DNA of 16,137 nt from a bacterium (GCA_028819835.1 JAPPKR010000251.1:1-16137); one strand, 5' to 3'. Positions 8,089-15,076 are shown, numbered from the stretch's first letter. Notes: generated from the letters alone by a model not told the origin. Numbers and translations: made by a program.

Positions 8089-8089
8089 C

Positions 8090-8125
8090 CGGGAGTAGCC
8101 GTCCCCACCATGCCACTCCCGTTTT
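8090..8125 (+). terminator. Putative intrinsic terminator after the HAD gene
   Basis: CGGGAGT (8090-8096) pairs perfectly with ACTCCCG (8115-8121) around an 18-base loop, and TTTT follows at 8122-8125. It begins two bases after the HAD stop codon. The large loop and short T run make it a moderate candidate. Confidence 0.5.
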
Positions 8126-8127
8126 CT

Positions 8128-8209
8128 CGCGAAAACTGCCCCTAAAGCGCGAAAACCGGGGGGATGGGCCCTCCCCCGCCACCACCACCGAGCCCGAGAA
8201 TCGCGAAAA
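8128..8209. repeat. Three short CGCGAAAA repeats
   Basis: CGCGAAAA occurs at 8128-8135, 8148-8155 and 8202-8209. The first copy lies inside the palindrome GTTTTCTCGCGAAAAC (8121-8136). Spacing between starts is 20 and 54 bases. They stand out as A-runs in GC-rich surroundings; no known family is recognised. Confidence 0.5.
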
Positions 8210-8258
8210 GGCAGCCTGCTTCACGGCAGTTCTGGACTATCTCTGACCTGAGACTTCA

Positions 8259-8290
8259 CGGTTCGGGGTGAGCTCTAAACCCCGGGACCG
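8259..8290. terminator. Strong GC-rich hairpin between convergent genes
   Basis: CGGTTCGGGGT (8259-8269) pairs with ACCCCGGGACCG (8279-8290) with one bulged G and one wobble, leaving a nine-base loop. There is no T run on either strand. Its place between two convergent genes makes a bidirectional transcription stop plausible, but this is inferred from structure and position only. Confidence 0.4.
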
Positions 8291-8387
8291 CCAGGTATTT
8301 GTTTGCAGCACTAACAGTGTGGGCAAGGTCAACGGAGAGGTCAACCGCAGAGAGTAGGTTTATTTCCCAACCTGACTCTCGTTGCCG

Positions 8388-9605
8388 TCAACGCAATAGC
8401 TTGGTGGTGGATTTGCGGCGACGGCGGCGAGGTGTTCTGATGGGTAGGGGGCGTCGACTGTCCGGCGACGGAGGTTGTAGGACATACTCCCCCTGAGGGG
8501 CCTGTTGGACTTCCCAGTCTTCATCATGCACCCGATGGTGACACCGGCTGCACAACAGGACAAGGTTGTCGATGTCGGTCGGACCCTCGGCCGCCCAATG
8601 GACGATGTGATGCGCCTGGCACCAGGCCGGATCGGCCCCGCACCCGACACATCCCCGGTCTCGGGCGATCAGAGCCATCCGTTGCGCAGGGGTGGCGGTC
8701 CGTCTCCCCAGCCCCACCCAGAGAGGCTGTCCCCGGGAGTTGAAGATGGCGGGAAGGATGCGGGCCTGGCAGGCCAAGTCTTTGAACACCTCCACCGGCA
8801 TGGGTGTGCCGTCCCCGAGGCGAGCGTCATGGATCTGGCGCAACCCGATGTCGTAGTCCGCGATGAGAAACAGAGTGGTGATAGGCGCTTTCTTGCGGGC
8901 GTCCGGTCGGCAGATCAGGTCCGCCAGGGCGTCGGCCATCCGCTGTTCGGTCGAGGGGCGATGGTCTGGATCCTCTTCCCGCCACAACTCTCGGGTCTTG
9001 GCCGCCAGGGCGGTCTTCACCCGTTCCCCGGTAACCGGGTCGAACTCGGCGTGCAGCACGGTCATGCCGTCTCCCCGAGCCACCCTGATCCAGGCCTTGC
9101 GATTCCGGCGCTGCTTCTTCAGCGTCGACATACCGTCGTCTTCGGATCGTTCCTGCTCGTGTTGGCGGGCCGTACGGACGAAAACGTCCACCGGCTGCGA
9201 AGACGCCTTGTCCACCAACTCCTCCTCATCGATCTCGACCCGCCCCGCGGCGTCGGCGATGATCTGGGCATGGTCGAATGTGATCTCGCCCTTGCGGAAG
9301 GCATCCGATGTAACGGGCAAGTCCTTCAGCTTGCCGGCGGTCTCCACCTCCTTTCGCGACTTGCCGGTCGACTGGCCGGACTGCTCGCGCACGGTCTTCT
9401 CCGTCAAACCCTGCCCCCTCCGAAGCACAAGCTCCGCAGCCGCCTCCACCCGCACCGCCTTGGCTTGCGACTCGACCCGGCTGGCCGAACGCATACGCTC
9501 CTCCAACTCTTCCACGGTGGCATCCTTCACAGGTGCGGAAGGCAAGACCACCAGCACCCGGTGAGCCGACAAACCGTTCGATCTGTGCTTATCCATGTTC
9601 TCCAC
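8388..9605 (-). CDS. DUF222 and HNH endonuclease domain protein (REP13E12-like family)
   Basis: A 405-residue protein with an N-terminal DUF222-type helical region (about residues 30-300) and a C-terminal HNH nuclease domain (about 318-362). The nuclease shows CVGCG at 319-323, the catalytic HH pair at 332-333 (CQAHHIVHW), N347 in DIDNLVLLC, and CSRCHHRVH at 352-360: two CxxC knuckles and an intact HNH triad. The tail is very basic (RRRRRKSTTKLLR). The family is multicopy and patchy in actinomycetes, including the mycobacterial 13E12 repeats; its role is unsettled. The start is either GTG 9603-9605 or ATG 9594-9596; the GGAG between them is too close to the ATG, and the GTG has no Shine-Dalgarno. 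It is the only minus-strand gene between 1524 and the end of the window and sits between two long gaps, suggesting insertion. Confidence 0.9.
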   Translation of the reverse strand: MENMDKHRSNGLSAHRVLVVLPSAPVKDATVEELEERMRSASRVESQAKAVRVEAAAELVLRRGQGLTEKTVREQSGQSTGKSRKEVETAGKLKDLPVTSDAFRKGEITFDHAQIIADAAGRVEIDEEELVDKASSQPVDVFVRTARQHEQERSEDDGMSTLKKQRRNRKAWIRVARGDGMTVLHAEFDPVTGERVKTALAAKTRELWREEDPDHRPSTEQRMADALADLICRPDARKKAPITTLFLIADYDIGLRQIHDARLGDGTPMPVEVFKDLACQARILPAIFNSRGQPLWVGLGRRTATPAQRMALIARDRGCVGCGADPAWCQAHHIVHWAAEGPTDIDNLVLLCSRCHHRVHDEDWEVQQAPQGEYVLQPPSPDSRRPLPIRTPRRRRRKSTTKLLR

Positions 9606-9635
9606 TTTACAACAGGGGTGTGACAGAACTACTGC

Positions 9636-9641
9636 TATATA
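9636..9641 (-). promoter_or_regulatory. Possible -10 box for the HNH gene
   Basis: TATATA lies within the palindrome GCTATATAGC (9634-9643), about 30 bases upstream of the HNH start. It is a rare AT-rich spot in this GC-rich window. No matching -35 hexamer is seen at standard spacing on the minus strand. Confidence 0.3.
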
Positions 9642-9816
9642 GCATCAACCATCCTACAAATCCCCCACACTGCACACCCGGCTCCAAGATCCGTGCAGAC
9701 TCAGTTGAAAGGGTGACCTTCGCTCCCTCGGATCCGGCCAGCGCCGATCGAACCCCGGGGTTGAACAAAGCGGTCGGGGATGCCCAATACGCCCAGCATT
9801 ACTACCGTTTAAGGGC

Positions 9817-10395
9817 ATGGCGGACCAGAAGACGTTCGAGCAGGACGTGGCGGAGTTGATTCCTCAGCTTTATGGAATGGCGCTCCGCCTGGCCCGCAAC
9901 CGCCCCGACGCCGAGGACCTGGTGCAAGAGGCCCTGTTGCGGGCCTACCGGGGCTACCACACCTTCCGTGCGGGGACCAACCTCAAGGCCTGGCTGTTCC
10001 GGATTCTCACCAACACGTTTATCAACGAGTACCGCAGACGGTCTCGCCGGCCCCGCGAGACGGAATTGGACGAGAGTACCGAGGTTTCTCCCTATCCGTC
10101 TCATTCGCACTCCCGCTTCCAGTCCTGGGCCAAAGCGCCCGAGGACCACCTGATCGAGCAGATATTCGAGTCGGACATCGTGGAGGCCATCGAAGACCTT
10201 CCCGTCATCTTCCGCATGCCGGTGCTGTTGGCGGATGTGGAGGGCCTGTCGTACAAGGAGATAGCCCAAGCTCTCGATCTTCCCATGGGAACTGTCATGT
10301 CCCGGCTCCATCGGGGAAGAAACGCGCTCCGAAAAGCGTTGTGGGAGTATGCAAGCAAGCGGGGATTGACCCCGTCGGAGGTTCCGTGTGTCTAA
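9817..10395 (+). CDS. sigR: ECF RNA polymerase sigma factor, SigR/SigH type
   Basis: A 192-residue ECF sigma factor. Region 2 shows [20 protein letters not shown] (30-48) and the run [20 protein letters not shown] (53-72), which is nearly the signature of Streptomyces SigR and mycobacterial SigH. Region 4 has [20 protein letters not shown] (137-156) followed by [15 protein letters not shown], the helix-turn-helix that reads the -35 element. These factors direct the thiol-oxidative and heat stress response in mycothiol-containing actinomycetes. The next gene encodes a zinc-binding anti-sigma factor and overlaps by eight bases, matching the sigR-rsrA arrangement. The ATG has AAGGG only one base upstream, so there is no well-spaced ribosome binding site; a short-leader or leaderless transcript is possible. 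The orthology call rests on pattern memory. Confidence 0.92.
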   Translation: MADQKTFEQDVAELIPQLYGMALRLARNRPDAEDLVQEALLRAYRGYHTFRAGTNLKAWLFRILTNTFINEYRRRSRRPRETELDESTEVSPYPSHSHSRFQSWAKAPEDHLIEQIFESDIVEAIEDLPVIFRMPVLLADVEGLSYKEIAQALDLPMGTVMSRLHRGRNALRKALWEYASKRGLTPSEVPCV

Positions 10396-10636
10396 AGACT
10401 GCCGCCACACCATCACCTACCTCTACGGATATGTCGACGGTGAGTTGGAAGTCGAGACGGAGCACCGACTGGTCAACCACTTCAGCTACTGTCCGCCTTG
10501 TAAGAACATAGAAATCGTGGAGCGCCGCGTCCGCTACACCATCAGGCACCACCTCACCGAGGAGGTGCCTGAAGTCTTTATGGAGCGACTCAGGGGGCGA
10601 CTGGCCATAGAGAGGCAACGCTTACGGAACCGATGA
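10388..10636 (+). CDS. rsrA: Zinc-binding anti-sigma factor, RsrA-like
   Basis: An 82-residue protein with the ZAS motif HxxxCxxC (H31, C35, C38 in HFSYCPPC) and an additional N-terminal cysteine, C5, at the place where RsrA has its redox-active C11. In RsrA, zinc is held by these residues and oxidation forms a disulfide between the N-terminal Cys and the second Cys of the motif, releasing the sigma factor. All switch residues are thus retained here. The start is GTG 10388, overlapping the sigma stop by eight bases; GGAGG at 10377-10381 is ideally spaced. It is shorter than typical RsrA (about 100 residues) and lacks the usual second CC pair. It should bind the sigma factor in the cytoplasm, as no membrane segment is present. 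Confidence 0.85.
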   Translation: MSKDCRHTITYLYGYVDGELEVETEHRLVNHFSYCPPCKNIEIVERRVRYTIRHHLTEEVPEVFMERLRGRLAIERQRLRNR

Positions 10637-10649
10637 GAGGGGGTAGTCT

Positions 10650-10952
10650 ATGGTGTCCATGAGTCGGCATAGGTGGACAGCCCTGGCTTTGGCGGCGATT
10701 CTGGCCTTGGGAGTTGCATTACCCGCCCTGGCGCAGGAAGAAGCCGTCAAAGCCGGAGGAGGAGAGGCAGAACCCGCACAGATCGTCCCGGGAATAGTGG
10801 TGGAGGAATCCGCCCCCGCAGAAGCGGTCGCCGATTGGACCTACCGCTACCTCGTACCCACCTGTCTGGCGCTGGCCCTGATCATCTGCGTTCTGACAGT
10901 GGTGCTTTATTTCACCAGGGTGGTTAGGTCCCGGTACAAGTCGGTTAGTTGA
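10650..10952 (+). CDS. Small membrane-anchored protein with signal peptide, unknown function
   Basis: A 100-residue protein I do not recognise. Residues 1-28 form a classical signal peptide (basic start, LALAAILALGVALPALA, then QEE), with predicted cleavage after ALA. Residues 29-62 are a Glu/Ala/Pro-rich outer segment, 67-89 a hydrophobic span (LVPTCLALALIICVLTVVLYF), and the last residues RVVRSRYKSVS form a basic cytoplasmic tail. The topology is therefore single-pass with a short exported domain. GAGGGGG at 10636-10642 gives good spacing to ATG 10650; ATG 10659 is an alternative. It lies 13 bases after rsrA and overlaps tilS by four bases, so it may belong to the redox stress operon, but no motif links it to that role. 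Confidence 0.8.
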   Translation: MVSMSRHRWTALALAAILALGVALPALAQEEAVKAGGGEAEPAQIVPGIVVEESAPAEAVADWTYRYLVPTCLALALIICVLTVVLYFTRVVRSRYKSVS

Positions 10953-11929
10953 CCGAAGCCGCGCCTCCCGCTGGGGTCGACGAGTCCTCCACCCCGAACG
11001 GCGATCCCCGGCGCCTGGTCCAGCTATTCGCCGAGATAAGCAAACGGGTCGAGTTTCCCTCCGGACGCTTGGTGATCGCCCTCTCGGGGGGCGCCGACTC
11101 GGCGGCGGCCGCGTGGCTTCTGGCCCGCGAAGAACGAGTGACGAGAGCCGTCCACGTCAACCATTCCCTTCCCCACTCCTCCAGAATGGCGGAAGCCGCC
11201 CGGGGCATCTCCACAAAGTTGGGAATGGACCTGGCGGAGGTCTCGATCCACCCCGGCGCCGAAAGCGAGGACGCCATGCGCACTGCCCGCTACGAGGCGC
11301 TGGCCGACCACTCGAGACCGGATGAGGTGGTCATAACCGCCCACACCGCCGACGATCAGGCCGAGACGGTGCTGCACAACCTGCTGCGCGGGGCCGGCCT
11401 GGACGGGATGGCGGGCATCCCCCCGCGCCGGGGCCGGTTCCACCGTCCCCTCCTGGGCGTATGGCGTTCGGAGACCCGTGAGTTGGCCACTCTGAGCGGT
11501 CTTCCGTGGGAGGACGACCCCCAAAACGACGATCCCCGGTATCTCCGCAACCGCATCAGGCGTCGCCTCATCCCCCAACTGGAGGCCGAATACCAACCGC
11601 GGCTTCGCGAAGCACTGGTAAGGATGTCGTCTCTCGCCGGCGCCGACCTCTCCCATCTGGAGTCACTCGCCGCCCTAACGCCCATCCGTATGTCCGCCGA
11701 CGGAACGGCGGAGCTTTCCTGCGCCCGGCTGGCCGAACTCCCGCCGCCCATCTCGTCGCGGGTGGTGCGGCAGGCGCTGCGACGGGTGCGGGGCCCTCAC
11801 GCCGGCTCGGAGGCCGAAGTGCAGCGGGTGATGGAAGTGGCCCGGGGGAGGACCCGGCGTACCGAACTCGAAGGCGGAGTCACCGTGACCCGCTCCGGCG
11901 ACCGGTTGCTGTTTGTCCGAGGCGGCTAA
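10949..11929 (+). CDS. tilS: tRNA(Ile)-lysidine synthetase TilS
   Basis: A 326-residue N-type ATP pyrophosphatase. The PP-loop SGGADS is at residues 46-51. HVNHSLPHSS (69-78), the segment ITAHTADDQAETVLHNLLRG (129-148), RPLLG (166-170) and LPWEDDPQNDDPRYLRNRIR (185-204) are all characteristic of TilS. The enzyme attaches lysine to C34 of tRNA-Ile(CAU) using ATP, so the tRNA reads AUA and is charged with isoleucine; it is normally essential. The start is TTG 10949, overlapping the previous stop as TTGA; a stop codon immediately precedes it in frame, and no ATG or GTG exists before the PP-loop, so TTG is the only reasonable start. The protein is about 100 residues shorter than E. coli TilS, as is usual for actinomycetes. 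hpt follows 16 bases later. Confidence 0.95.
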   Translation: MTEAAPPAGVDESSTPNGDPRRLVQLFAEISKRVEFPSGRLVIALSGGADSAAAAWLLAREERVTRAVHVNHSLPHSSRMAEAARGISTKLGMDLAEVSIHPGAESEDAMRTARYEALADHSRPDEVVITAHTADDQAETVLHNLLRGAGLDGMAGIPPRRGRFHRPLLGVWRSETRELATLSGLPWEDDPQNDDPRYLRNRIRRRLIPQLEAEYQPRLREALVRMSSLAGADLSHLESLAALTPIRMSADGTAELSCARLAELPPPISSRVVRQALRRVRGPHAGSEAEVQRVMEVARGRTRRTELEGGVTVTRSGDRLLFVRGG

Positions 11930-11945
11930 GGTGGAGTAGGTCTCG

Positions 11946-12521
11946 ATGGATTCGATTAGTCCCTTCATCTCCGGTGAGCAAATCGCCGTTCGCCTACAGG
12001 AGATGGGCAAACGGATTACCGCCGACTACGAGGGCCGGGACCTGTTGATCGTGGGAGTCTTGAAGGGCACTTTCATGGTGATGGCCGATCTTGCCCGCCA
12101 GATCAAGCTTCCCACCCAATTCGACTACATGGCGGTCTCCTCATATGGCGCCGCCACCAAGCTTCCCACCCAATTCGACTACATGGCGGTCTCCTCATAT
12201 GGCGCCGCCACCAAGACGTCGGGGGTGGTGCGGGTGCTGAAGGACCTCGAGCAGGAGATCGCCGGGCGCCATGTGCTGATTTGCGAGGATATAGTCGACT
12301 CGGGACTCACTCTCAACTACCTGATGAAGAGTCTCCGGGTGCGGGGGCCCGCCTCCCTTGAGATCGCCGCCCTTCTGTTCAAGGAGGGCATCCAGCGGGT
12401 ACCGGTCGACGTCAAGTACGTGGGCTTTCGGATAGGCCCGGAGTTCGTGGTGGGCTACGGGCTGGACTACGACGGCAAGTACCGGAACCTGCCCTATGTG
12501 GGTATCCTGACCCAGTCCTAG
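11946..12521 (+). CDS. hpt: Hypoxanthine phosphoribosyltransferase with internal duplication
   Basis: A 191-residue purine salvage enzyme that converts hypoxanthine or guanine plus PRPP into IMP or GMP. Loop I is GVLKGTFM (37-44), the PRPP-binding motif is VLICEDIVDSGLTL (110-123), the purine-contacting lysine is K157 in VKYVGFRI, and EFVVGYGLDYDGKYRNLPYVG closes the protein. The striking feature is that residues 54-71 (KLPTQFDYMAVSSYGAAT) are repeated exactly as 72-89, encoded by a perfect 54-base tandem duplication. Without it the protein would be 173 residues, close to family length. The duplicated part includes a core strand and the flexible loop II with the conserved Ser-Tyr that covers the active site, so activity may be affected. 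AAGGTGGAG lies upstream of the ATG. tilS-hpt order is conserved in many bacteria. Confidence 0.93.
   Translation: MDSISPFISGEQIAVRLQEMGKRITADYEGRDLLIVGVLKGTFMVMADLARQIKLPTQFDYMAVSSYGAATKLPTQFDYMAVSSYGAATKTSGVVRVLKDLEQEIAGRHVLICEDIVDSGLTLNYLMKSLRVRGPASLEIAALLFKEGIQRVPVDVKYVGFRIGPEFVVGYGLDYDGKYRNLPYVGILTQS
12105..12212 (+). repeat. Perfect 54-bp tandem duplication within hpt
   Basis: Copy 1 is 12105-12158 and copy 2 is 12159-12212, identical base for base. CAAG occurs at 12104, 12158 and 12212, so the duplication endpoints share a four-base microhomology. The unit is 18 codons and keeps the frame. Confidence 0.97.
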
Positions 12522-12555
12522 GTGATTATGTCCCAGGGCGGGATAACATTAAAGC

Positions 12556-12624
12556 TGGTAGGCCCCCAGACTTGCCTACCATGATGCCTAACCAATTACG
12601 CCTCCCGCCTACCACCACTTTTTT
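12556..12624 (+). promoter_or_regulatory. Repeat-rich ftsH leader with two alternative hairpins
   Basis: TGGTAGGC (12556-12563) is the exact reverse complement of GCCTACCA at 12574-12581 and again at 12607-12614; a near copy GCCTAACCA lies at 12586-12594. The upstream arm can pair with the near copy to form an 8-bp stem with a 10-base loop, or with the distal copy, which is followed four bases later by T6 (12619-12624). The two structures exclude each other, as in an attenuator. The repeats could equally be binding sites for a repressor. Either role is inferred from sequence alone. Confidence 0.45.
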
Positions 12625-12641
12625 CGAAGAAGAGCCTTAAA

Positions 12642-14576
12642 TTGCGCCGCAGCCTCCGCATCCTCCTCATCTACGGTCTCTTGATCCTCACGATGGCTCT
12701 GGTTTTCCAGAATTTCGGGAGCGACGACGATCCCGCCCGGGAGATAACCACCGGGGAATTCCTGGCCGCCGTTGAGGCGTCTCAGGTCGAGTCGGTGTTG
12801 ATTCTCACTCGGTCGCTGGAGGCCAGGGGACGCTATGTCGGCTCCACCGCTCCACCGGGACAGTACGACTTCGCGGCGAAGTACCCCGAGGGCTATGAGG
12901 GCCAACTGGCCGAGATACTCGATGACCGAGGGGTGCAATACGACACCGACCACGAACCCCCCGGACCCTGGAGCGTGCTGGTGGGAATGCTGCCCTGGCT
13001 GCTCCTGATCGGGTTCATGGTCTTCATCTTCATGCAGATGCAGAGATCGGGCAACCGCATCATGCAGTTCGGAAAGACCCGAGCCAAGATGGTGAAGAAG
13101 GACAACCCCGACGTCACCTTCGAGGATGTGGCCGGCCTGGAGGAAGCCATAGAGGAGTTGGGCGAGATAAGGGACTTTCTGGCAGACGCCGACAAGTTCC
13201 GGGCGATGGGCGCCAAGATTCCCAAGGGCGTCCTGCTGTTCGGTCCTCCCGGCACGGGCAAGACGCTCTTGGCCAAGGCGGTGGCGGGCGAGGCCGGCCG
13301 GCCGTTCTTTTCCATCTCCGGGTCCGACTTCGTCGAGATGTTCGTCGGAGTGGGCGCCAGCAGAGTCCGTGACCTCTTCGAACAGGCCAAGCAGAACAGC
13401 CCCGCCATCATCTTCATAGACGAGATCGACGCGGTGGGCCGCCACCGGGGCGCCGGACTGGGAGGAGGGCACGACGAGCGGGAACAGACCCTCAACCAAC
13501 TCCTGGTGGAACTGGACGGCTTCGACACCAACACCGGAGTCATCGTGATCGCCGCCACCAACCGTCCCGACATTCTCGATCCGGCTCTTCTCAGACCCGG
13601 ACGCTTCGATCGCCAGATCGTCATCGACTCTCCCGACATCAAGGGGCGCCAGGCCATCCTGGAGGTCCATGCCCGCGGCAAGCCGCTCAACCCCGAAATA
13701 GACCTGGAAGTCCTGGCCCGGCGCACTCCCGGTTTCACGGGCGCCGATCTGGCCAACCTGATCAACGAGGCGGCTCTGCTGGCGGCCCGCAGAAACCAGG
13801 AAGAAGTGGGGATGGGAGAGTTGGAGGAGGCCATCGACCGGGTGATCGCCGGGCCTGAACGCAAGGCTCGGATCATGTCCGACGACGAGAAACGGCTGAT
13901 CGCATTCCATGAGACCGGCCACGCCCTGGTGGGATTTGCTCTTCCCATGGCCGACCCGGTGCACAAGGTGACAATCGTCGCCCGCGGTCGGTCCCTGGGT
14001 CACACCCTGGCGCTCCCCACCCGGGACAAATACCTGGTCAAGCGATCGGAACTCCTCGACAAGCTGGCCATGCTCCTGGGAGGAAGAAGCGCCGAGGAAC
14101 TCATCTACGCCGACCCCACCACCGGCTCCACCGACGACATCGAGAAAGCCACCACCATAGCCCGGCGGATGGTCATGGAGTACGGCATGAGCGACCAACT
14201 CGGTCCGATGCAATACGGCAGGCCCGGCGGAGAGGTCTTCCTGGGCCGCGACTACAACCGCCAACCCGATTACTCCGACCAACTGGCCGCCGACATAGAC
14301 GACGAGGTCCGCAAGCTCATCAGGGTGGCGCACTCCGAGGCGCGCCAGATCCTGGCGGCCCACCGCCCCGCCCTGGACAGGATGGTGGAGGCCCTCCTGG
14401 TAAAGGAGACGCTTGACGCAGACGACATCGAAGAGGTATTCCACGACGTGCCGAAGTGGGAGGCAACCGACACCCCCGAAATGCGCCTCCACCCACCGCC
14501 GGGCATCTCGTCCGGCGATCCCGGAAGAGAGAGGGTGGCCGCCGCCAGCCGAAACGACCAGTCCCGGTCCTCTTAG
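12642..14576 (+). CDS. ftsH: ATP-dependent zinc metalloprotease FtsH
   Basis: A 644-residue membrane AAA+ protease that degrades misfolded membrane proteins and short-lived regulators. Two transmembrane helices (about residues 6-23 and 112-131) flank an exported domain. The AAA+ module has Walker A GPPGTGKT (201-208), Walker B IIFIDEID (256-263) and the arginine finger region RPGRFDR (318-324). The protease module has the zinc motif HETGH (423-427; HEAGH is more common, and the metal ligands and Glu are intact), with the third ligand probably D499 in [11 protein letters not shown]. The start is TTG 12642, the only usable start in a frame open back to 12585; AAGAAGAG lies about seven bases upstream. 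The C-terminal tail after about residue 610 is low-complexity. Its place after tilS-hpt matches other actinomycetes. Confidence 0.96.
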   Translation: MRRSLRILLIYGLLILTMALVFQNFGSDDDPAREITTGEFLAAVEASQVESVLILTRSLEARGRYVGSTAPPGQYDFAAKYPEGYEGQLAEILDDRGVQYDTDHEPPGPWSVLVGMLPWLLLIGFMVFIFMQMQRSGNRIMQFGKTRAKMVKKDNPDVTFEDVAGLEEAIEELGEIRDFLADADKFRAMGAKIPKGVLLFGPPGTGKTLLAKAVAGEAGRPFFSISGSDFVEMFVGVGASRVRDLFEQAKQNSPAIIFIDEIDAVGRHRGAGLGGGHDEREQTLNQLLVELDGFDTNTGVIVIAATNRPDILDPALLRPGRFDRQIVIDSPDIKGRQAILEVHARGKPLNPEIDLEVLARRTPGFTGADLANLINEAALLAARRNQEEVGMGELEEAIDRVIAGPERKARIMSDDEKRLIAFHETGHALVGFALPMADPVHKVTIVARGRSLGHTLALPTRDKYLVKRSELLDKLAMLLGGRSAEELIYADPTTGSTDDIEKATTIARRMVMEYGMSDQLGPMQYGRPGGEVFLGRDYNRQPDYSDQLAADIDDEVRKLIRVAHSEARQILAAHRPALDRMVEALLVKETLDADDIEEVFHDVPKWEATDTPEMRLHPPPGISSGDPGRERVAAASRNDQSRSS

Positions 14577-14584
14577 CCCGTATC

Positions 14585-15076
14585 ATGCCGGCCGGCGTTC
14601 TCAAACCCCGAGGCTTCAGGTGGATTATCACCTCCCGCTTGGCGGTGAGCGAGCGACTGGGCGGACAGGGAGTGACACATCGCAAGGTGCGACGTCAACA
14701 GGAAGTGCTGTGGCTCCAACAGGAAGCCGGGATCACCGACGTGGTCAGCCTCCTCGCCAACAACCAGAACATCAAGGTCTACCGGGAGTGCGGCTTCGGA
14801 GCCCATCGGGTTCCCGTCGGGTCCGAGGTGGAGGAGACCGAACGCCGCTCTCTATACGACAAGCTCGCCGAACTGCTGAGTGACCCCGACGCCAAGATCC
14901 TGGTGCACCGGGACGTGATCGATGAAGACCTCGGAGGACTAATGAGCGGCTTTCTGGTGGACTCCGGACTGATCCCCGATCCGGTCAGGGCGGTCACCAT
15001 CATCGAACAGATCCTGGGTCGCCCGATCGGTGCCAGAGGACGTTCGCTGGTCCCGAATTACCTCTCCGGAGAGTGA
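14585..15076 (+). CDS. Hypothetical protein, possibly a degenerate dual-specificity phosphatase
   Basis: A 163-residue protein that I cannot assign firmly. The layout resembles small dual-specificity phosphatases: FRWIITSRLAVSERLGG (11-27) as the entry strand, RQQEVLWLQQEAGITDVVSL (37-56) as the helix-strand pair, then a P-loop-like position ILVHRDVIDEDLGGLMSGFL (105-124) and DPVRAVTIIEQILGRPIGARGR. An active enzyme would read HCxxGxxR at the P-loop; here it is HRDVIDEDL, with no cysteine at that place, so it would be a pseudophosphatase or another fold altogether. ATG 14585 is chosen because upstream in-frame codons would overlap the ftsH 3' end; no clear ribosome binding site is seen. It begins eight bases after ftsH and overlaps the DUF2520 gene as GTGA. 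In mycobacteria folate genes occupy this location. Confidence 0.7.
   Translation: MPAGVLKPRGFRWIITSRLAVSERLGGQGVTHRKVRRQQEVLWLQQEAGITDVVSLLANNQNIKVYRECGFGAHRVPVGSEVEETERRSLYDKLAELLSDPDAKILVHRDVIDEDLGGLMSGFLVDSGLIPDPVRAVTIIEQILGRPIGARGRSLVPNYLSGE

Larger units (their letters stand above)
8089..8387. other. 299-base gene-free stretch between HAD phosphatase and HNH endonuclease
   Basis: This convergent gap contains a terminator-like hairpin at 8090-8121, a perfect GTTTTC/GAAAAC inverted repeat at 8121-8136, three copies of CGCGAAAA (8128, 8148, 8202), a strong bulged hairpin at 8259-8290, and a direct repeat AGGTCAAC at 8326 and 8338. I see no tRNA, no recognisable structured RNA and no supportable coding frame. 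Confidence 0.6.

Noticed and set aside
8251..8300. The GGTTCGGGG hairpin considered as a tRNA T-arm or small structured RNA
   Set aside because: No acceptor, D or anticodon arms can be built around it; it is a single hairpin between convergent genes.
8326..8345. Direct repeat AGGTCAAC spaced by 12 bases
   Set aside because: Two 8-base copies in a gap of this size are weak evidence, with no symmetry or nearby plus-strand start to support an operator.
8505..9623. A 372-codon open frame on the plus strand, opposite the HNH gene
   Set aside because: The minus-strand frame carries complete DUF222 and HNH motifs; the plus-strand product resembles no family and is a GC-driven shadow.
12105..12212. 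The tandem repeat in hpt considered as a CRISPR or minisatellite array
   Set aside because: Only two copies exist, with no spacers, and both are in frame within a conserved enzyme.
13284..13300. HETGH instead of HEAGH in FtsH considered as a defect (the motif itself is at residues 423-427, bases 13908-13922)
   Set aside because: Both histidines and the glutamate are kept; the middle position varies in active HExGH metalloproteases.
12609..14492. A 627-codon open frame on the minus strand, opposite ftsH
   Set aside because: It is antisense to a fully conserved FtsH, reads as low-complexity His/Gly/Val/Leu-rich protein with no motif, and is explained by high GC in third codon positions.
14456..14584. 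N-terminal extension of the post-ftsH protein back to an ATG at 14456
   Set aside because: The extra residues are Arg/Pro-rich, overlap the ftsH 3' end in another frame, and precede the point where fold-like sequence begins.
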